From Streptomyces capillispiralis (GTDB lineage: Bacteria; Actinomycetota; Actinomycetes; Streptomycetales; Streptomycetaceae), in the NCBI RefSeq assembly GCF_007829875.1, contig NZ_VIWV01000001.1:5984501-6048500 (forward strand): a stretch of DNA of 64,000 nucleotides. The letters run 5' to 3'. The position numbers and the translations under genes were made by a program. Shown here piece by piece: positions 62,360-64,000 of this stretch (within the stretch, counting starts at the first letter, position 1; each line of letters begins with the position of its first letter). Below the pieces are notes generated by a model. That model ran no database searches. It saw only the letters and a list, made by a program, of their open reading frames with translations, and had not been told where the DNA came from.

Positions 62360-62365
62360 TAGGCT
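62360..62365 (+). promoter_or_regulatory. Candidate -10 (TAGGCT) for a leaderless chorismate mutase mRNA
   Basis: TAGGCT lies 8 nt upstream of ATG 62374, the same spacing as for the ABC ATPase gene. Confidence 0.5.
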
Positions 62366-62373
62366 GACGCCCC

Positions 62374-62751
62374 ATGAGCACCAGCAACACCGCCCCCGGT
62401 GACGCCGACCCCGCCGTCCGCGAGGAACTGGCCCGGCTGCGCGACAGCATCGACAACATCGACGCGGCCGTCGTCCACATGCTCGCCGAACGCTTCAAGT
62501 GCACCCAGCAGGTCGGCCGGCTCAAGGCCCTGCACCGGCTGCCGCCCGCCGACCCGGGCCGCGAGGCCCGCCAGATCGCCCGGCTGCGCGCCCTCGCCGA
62601 GAACGCCAGACTCGACCCGGCCTTCGCGGAGAAGTTCCTGAACTTCATCATCGCCGAGGTGATCCGCCACCACGAGCGCATCGCCGACGACACCGTCAAC
62701 GGCGCCACGCCCTCAGCGAACCGCGCCACAACGTCCTCCCCCGGGGAGTGA
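62374..62751 (+). CDS. AroQ-type chorismate mutase
   Basis: 125 aa from ATG 62374. All-helical AroQ fold: ELARLRDSIDNIDAAVVHMLAERFKCTQQVGRLKAL contains the conserved Arg, Asp and Lys; REARQIARLRALAENARLDPAFAEKFLNFIIAEVIRHHERI completes the active site. Monofunctional, no signal peptide. Converts chorismate to prephenate for Phe and Tyr, competing for chorismate with TrpE. An S/T/P-rich tail of about 15 residues follows the fold. Confidence 0.95.
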   Translation: MSTSNTAPGDADPAVREELARLRDSIDNIDAAVVHMLAERFKCTQQVGRLKALHRLPPADPGREARQIARLRALAENARLDPAFAEKFLNFIIAEVIRHHERIADDTVNGATPSANRATTSSPGE

Positions 62752-62860
62752 CACCGCGCCCCGCGCGGGGCATGCTGCGCTGTGCACTCCTTGTCAGCCG
62801 GCGGGTACCCCCCGTCAGCACCCGGACAGGCTCCGGTCCCTTACGAGGAGGGACGTGCAC

Positions 62861-63403
62861 ATGCCGCCGAACGCCCGGATCCTCATCGTCGACGACCACG
62901 AGGACACCCTCTACGCACTGGAGAGCGCCCTGGCCCCGCTGGGCCACCTGCTGGGCCGGGCCACCAGTGGCGACGAGGCCCTCAAACAGCTGCTGCGGGG
63001 GAACGTGGGCCTGCTCCTCCTCGACGTCCACATGCCGGGCACCGGCGGCCTCGACGTCGTGCGCTACATGCGGCGCCTGGAACAGACCCAGCACATCCCC
63101 GTCGTCCTGCTCACCGGCTACGCCCGCGACCCGCAGCTCGGCGCCGCCGCCTACGCCCTCGGCGTCGCCGACCTCGTCACCAAACCCGTCGACCCCTGGG
63201 CCCTGCGCACCAAGGTCCGCCACCTCTACGACACCCACCAGCGCCACCTCGCCCTCCAGCGCGAGATCCGCGCGCTGCGCGCCCGGCTCGACGGGCACCC
63301 CGCGAGCCCCCAGCGCCCCGCCCTGCCCCACCCCCACGCACACGCGGCGCCCGGACAGCCCGCGGGGGCGCACCCCGGGGAGCTCGAACGGGACCGGACA
63401 TAG
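62861..63403 (+). CDS. Stand-alone response-regulator receiver protein
   Basis: 180 aa from ATG 62861, chosen because GAGGAGGG lies 8 nt upstream; GTG 62855 is too close to that SD. Receiver domain (residues 5-122): LIVDDHEDTLYAL acidic pocket, phospho-acceptor Asp in LLLLDVHMPG, Thr in VLLTGYA, Lys in VTKPVDPW. No DNA-binding or enzymatic output domain follows. Instead a short coiled coil (HLALQREIRALRARLDG) leads to a Pro/His-rich tail (PHPHAHAAPG). No histidine kinase gene is adjacent. Confidence 0.92.
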   Translation: MPPNARILIVDDHEDTLYALESALAPLGHLLGRATSGDEALKQLLRGNVGLLLLDVHMPGTGGLDVVRYMRRLEQTQHIPVVLLTGYARDPQLGAAAYALGVADLVTKPVDPWALRTKVRHLYDTHQRHLALQREIRALRARLDGHPASPQRPALPHPHAHAAPGQPAGAHPGELERDRT

Positions 63404-63460
63404 GGCGCGTACCCGATCCGCCCCTGTGCCCGGGCAACCGCATCGGGCAGCATGGCCTGC

Positions 63461-64000
63461 ATGTCCGTACTGACGCGCGACGAAGCGCAGAACCGAGCTC
63501 AGCTCCTCGACGTCCACCGCTACACGATCGAACTCGATCTGACCGCCGGCGACGAGACCTTCGACTCCCGCACCCTGATCAGGTTCGGCGTCCGTACGGA
63601 CGCGGACACCTTCGTCGAGATCAAGCCCGCCGAGCTGCGCTCCGTCACCCTCGACGGACAGCCCCTGGAGACCGGCACCCTCGACGGCAACCGGCTGCCG
63701 CTGAAGAACCTCACCGCCGGCGAGCACGAACTGCGCGTCGACGCGAGCATGCGCTACTCCCGCACCGGCGAGGGCATGCACCGCTTCACCGACCCCACCG
63801 ACGGCGAGACCTACGTCTACACCCAGCTGTTCCTGGACGACGTGCAGCGCGTCTTCGCCGCCTTCGACCAGCCCGACCTCAAGGCCGTCTTCGACCTCAC
63901 CGTCACCGCCCCCGAGAGCTGGACCGTCCTCGCCAACGGCGTCACCGAACACCTCGGCGGCGGCCGCTGGCAGGCCGCCGCCACCCCGCTGATCTCCACC
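63461..64000 (+). CDS. pepN: Aminopeptidase N (M1 family), N-terminal 180 residues (runs off the window)
   Basis: Starts MSVLTRDEAQNRAQLLDV at ATG 63461; CAGCAT 7 nt upstream and no SD suggest a leaderless mRNA. An ATG at 63452 would add three residues. The visible part is the N-terminal beta-saddle domain of M1 aminopeptidases: YTIELDLTAGDETFDSRTLIRF, FTDPTDGETYVYTQLFLDDVQRVFAAFDQPDLKA, and FDLTVTAPESWTVLANG. TYVYTQLFLDDVQRVFAAFDQPD is the characteristic region of the actinobacterial PepN group. The GAMEN and HExxH motifs lie beyond the window. Confidence 0.95.
   Translation, partial: MSVLTRDEAQNRAQLLDVHRYTIELDLTAGDETFDSRTLIRFGVRTDADTFVEIKPAELRSVTLDGQPLETGTLDGNRLPLKNLTAGEHELRVDASMRYSRTGEGMHRFTDPTDGETYVYTQLFLDDVQRVFAAFDQPDLKAVFDLTVTAPESWTVLANGVTEHLGGGRWQAAATPLIST

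Overview
This is a chromosomal core segment of a Streptomyces. The evidence is extreme third-position GC bias, so that most long reverse-strand ORFs are shadows; many GTG starts; mRNAs that look leaderless; and actinomycete marker genes (priA, trpM, the HGxxPAAW protein, the TIGR03085 and TIGR02234 families, and a replicative DnaE with a PHP domain). From memory, the order from ileS to gltBD and the chorismate mutase matches the Streptomyces coelicolor region around SCO2076 down to SCO2019. No rRNA, tRNA, CRISPR, prophage or complete IS was recognised.

Layout. 1-1404: 5' part of ileS on the minus strand behind an isoleucine T-box leader. 1700-9411: a DksA/TraR-type protein with a histone-H1-like N-terminus, lspA, a pseudouridine synthase, an acetyltransferase, a CPA1 antiporter, an SDR, a minus-strand MscS channel and a dienelactone-hydrolase-like protein. 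9396-15570 (minus): secreted M43 metalloprotease, Tat-exported PhoD phosphatase, a membrane-anchored DsbA-like oxidoreductase, a membrane protein and a DUF2252 protein. 15797-23795: dnaE, a 55-aa basic protein on the other strand, a NYN-domain protein, an ABC exporter pair and a membrane protein. A 120-bp MITE-like element (23794-23913) sits at the junction with the minus-strand YbaK, Lon-substrate-binding-domain, helical-repeat-like and repeat-rich membrane proteins (24026-28110).

28304-42160 is the amino-acid supercluster: hisD-hisC-hisB-52 aa membrane protein-hisH-priA-ridA-hisF, two minus-strand genes, hisI, trpE, three small membrane proteins, then trpC-trpM-trpB-trpA ending at a strong hairpin. 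No separate trpF is present, consistent with PriA serving both pathways. A second DsbA-like protein and lgt follow.

44112-51101 (minus) is a tightly coupled six-gene operon of four tandem ADP-ribosylglycohydrolase paralogues, a CaiB-type CoA-transferase and a CitE-type lyase. Its function is not known to me and it is the best candidate here for an undescribed system. 51361-58517 (plus): a VIT1/CCC1-type metal transporter and the glutamate synthase genes gltB-gltD with a long leader containing a GlnR-like half-operator. 58646-64000: a GH46 chitosanase coupled to a zinc-finger rhomboid protease, a TerF-like vWA protein, a zincin-like protein with a zinc ribbon, a chorismate mutase, a stand-alone response regulator and the 5' end of an aminopeptidase N gene.

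Start codons were chosen from ribosome-binding sites, overlaps and family N-termini. Alternatives are named where the choice is open.
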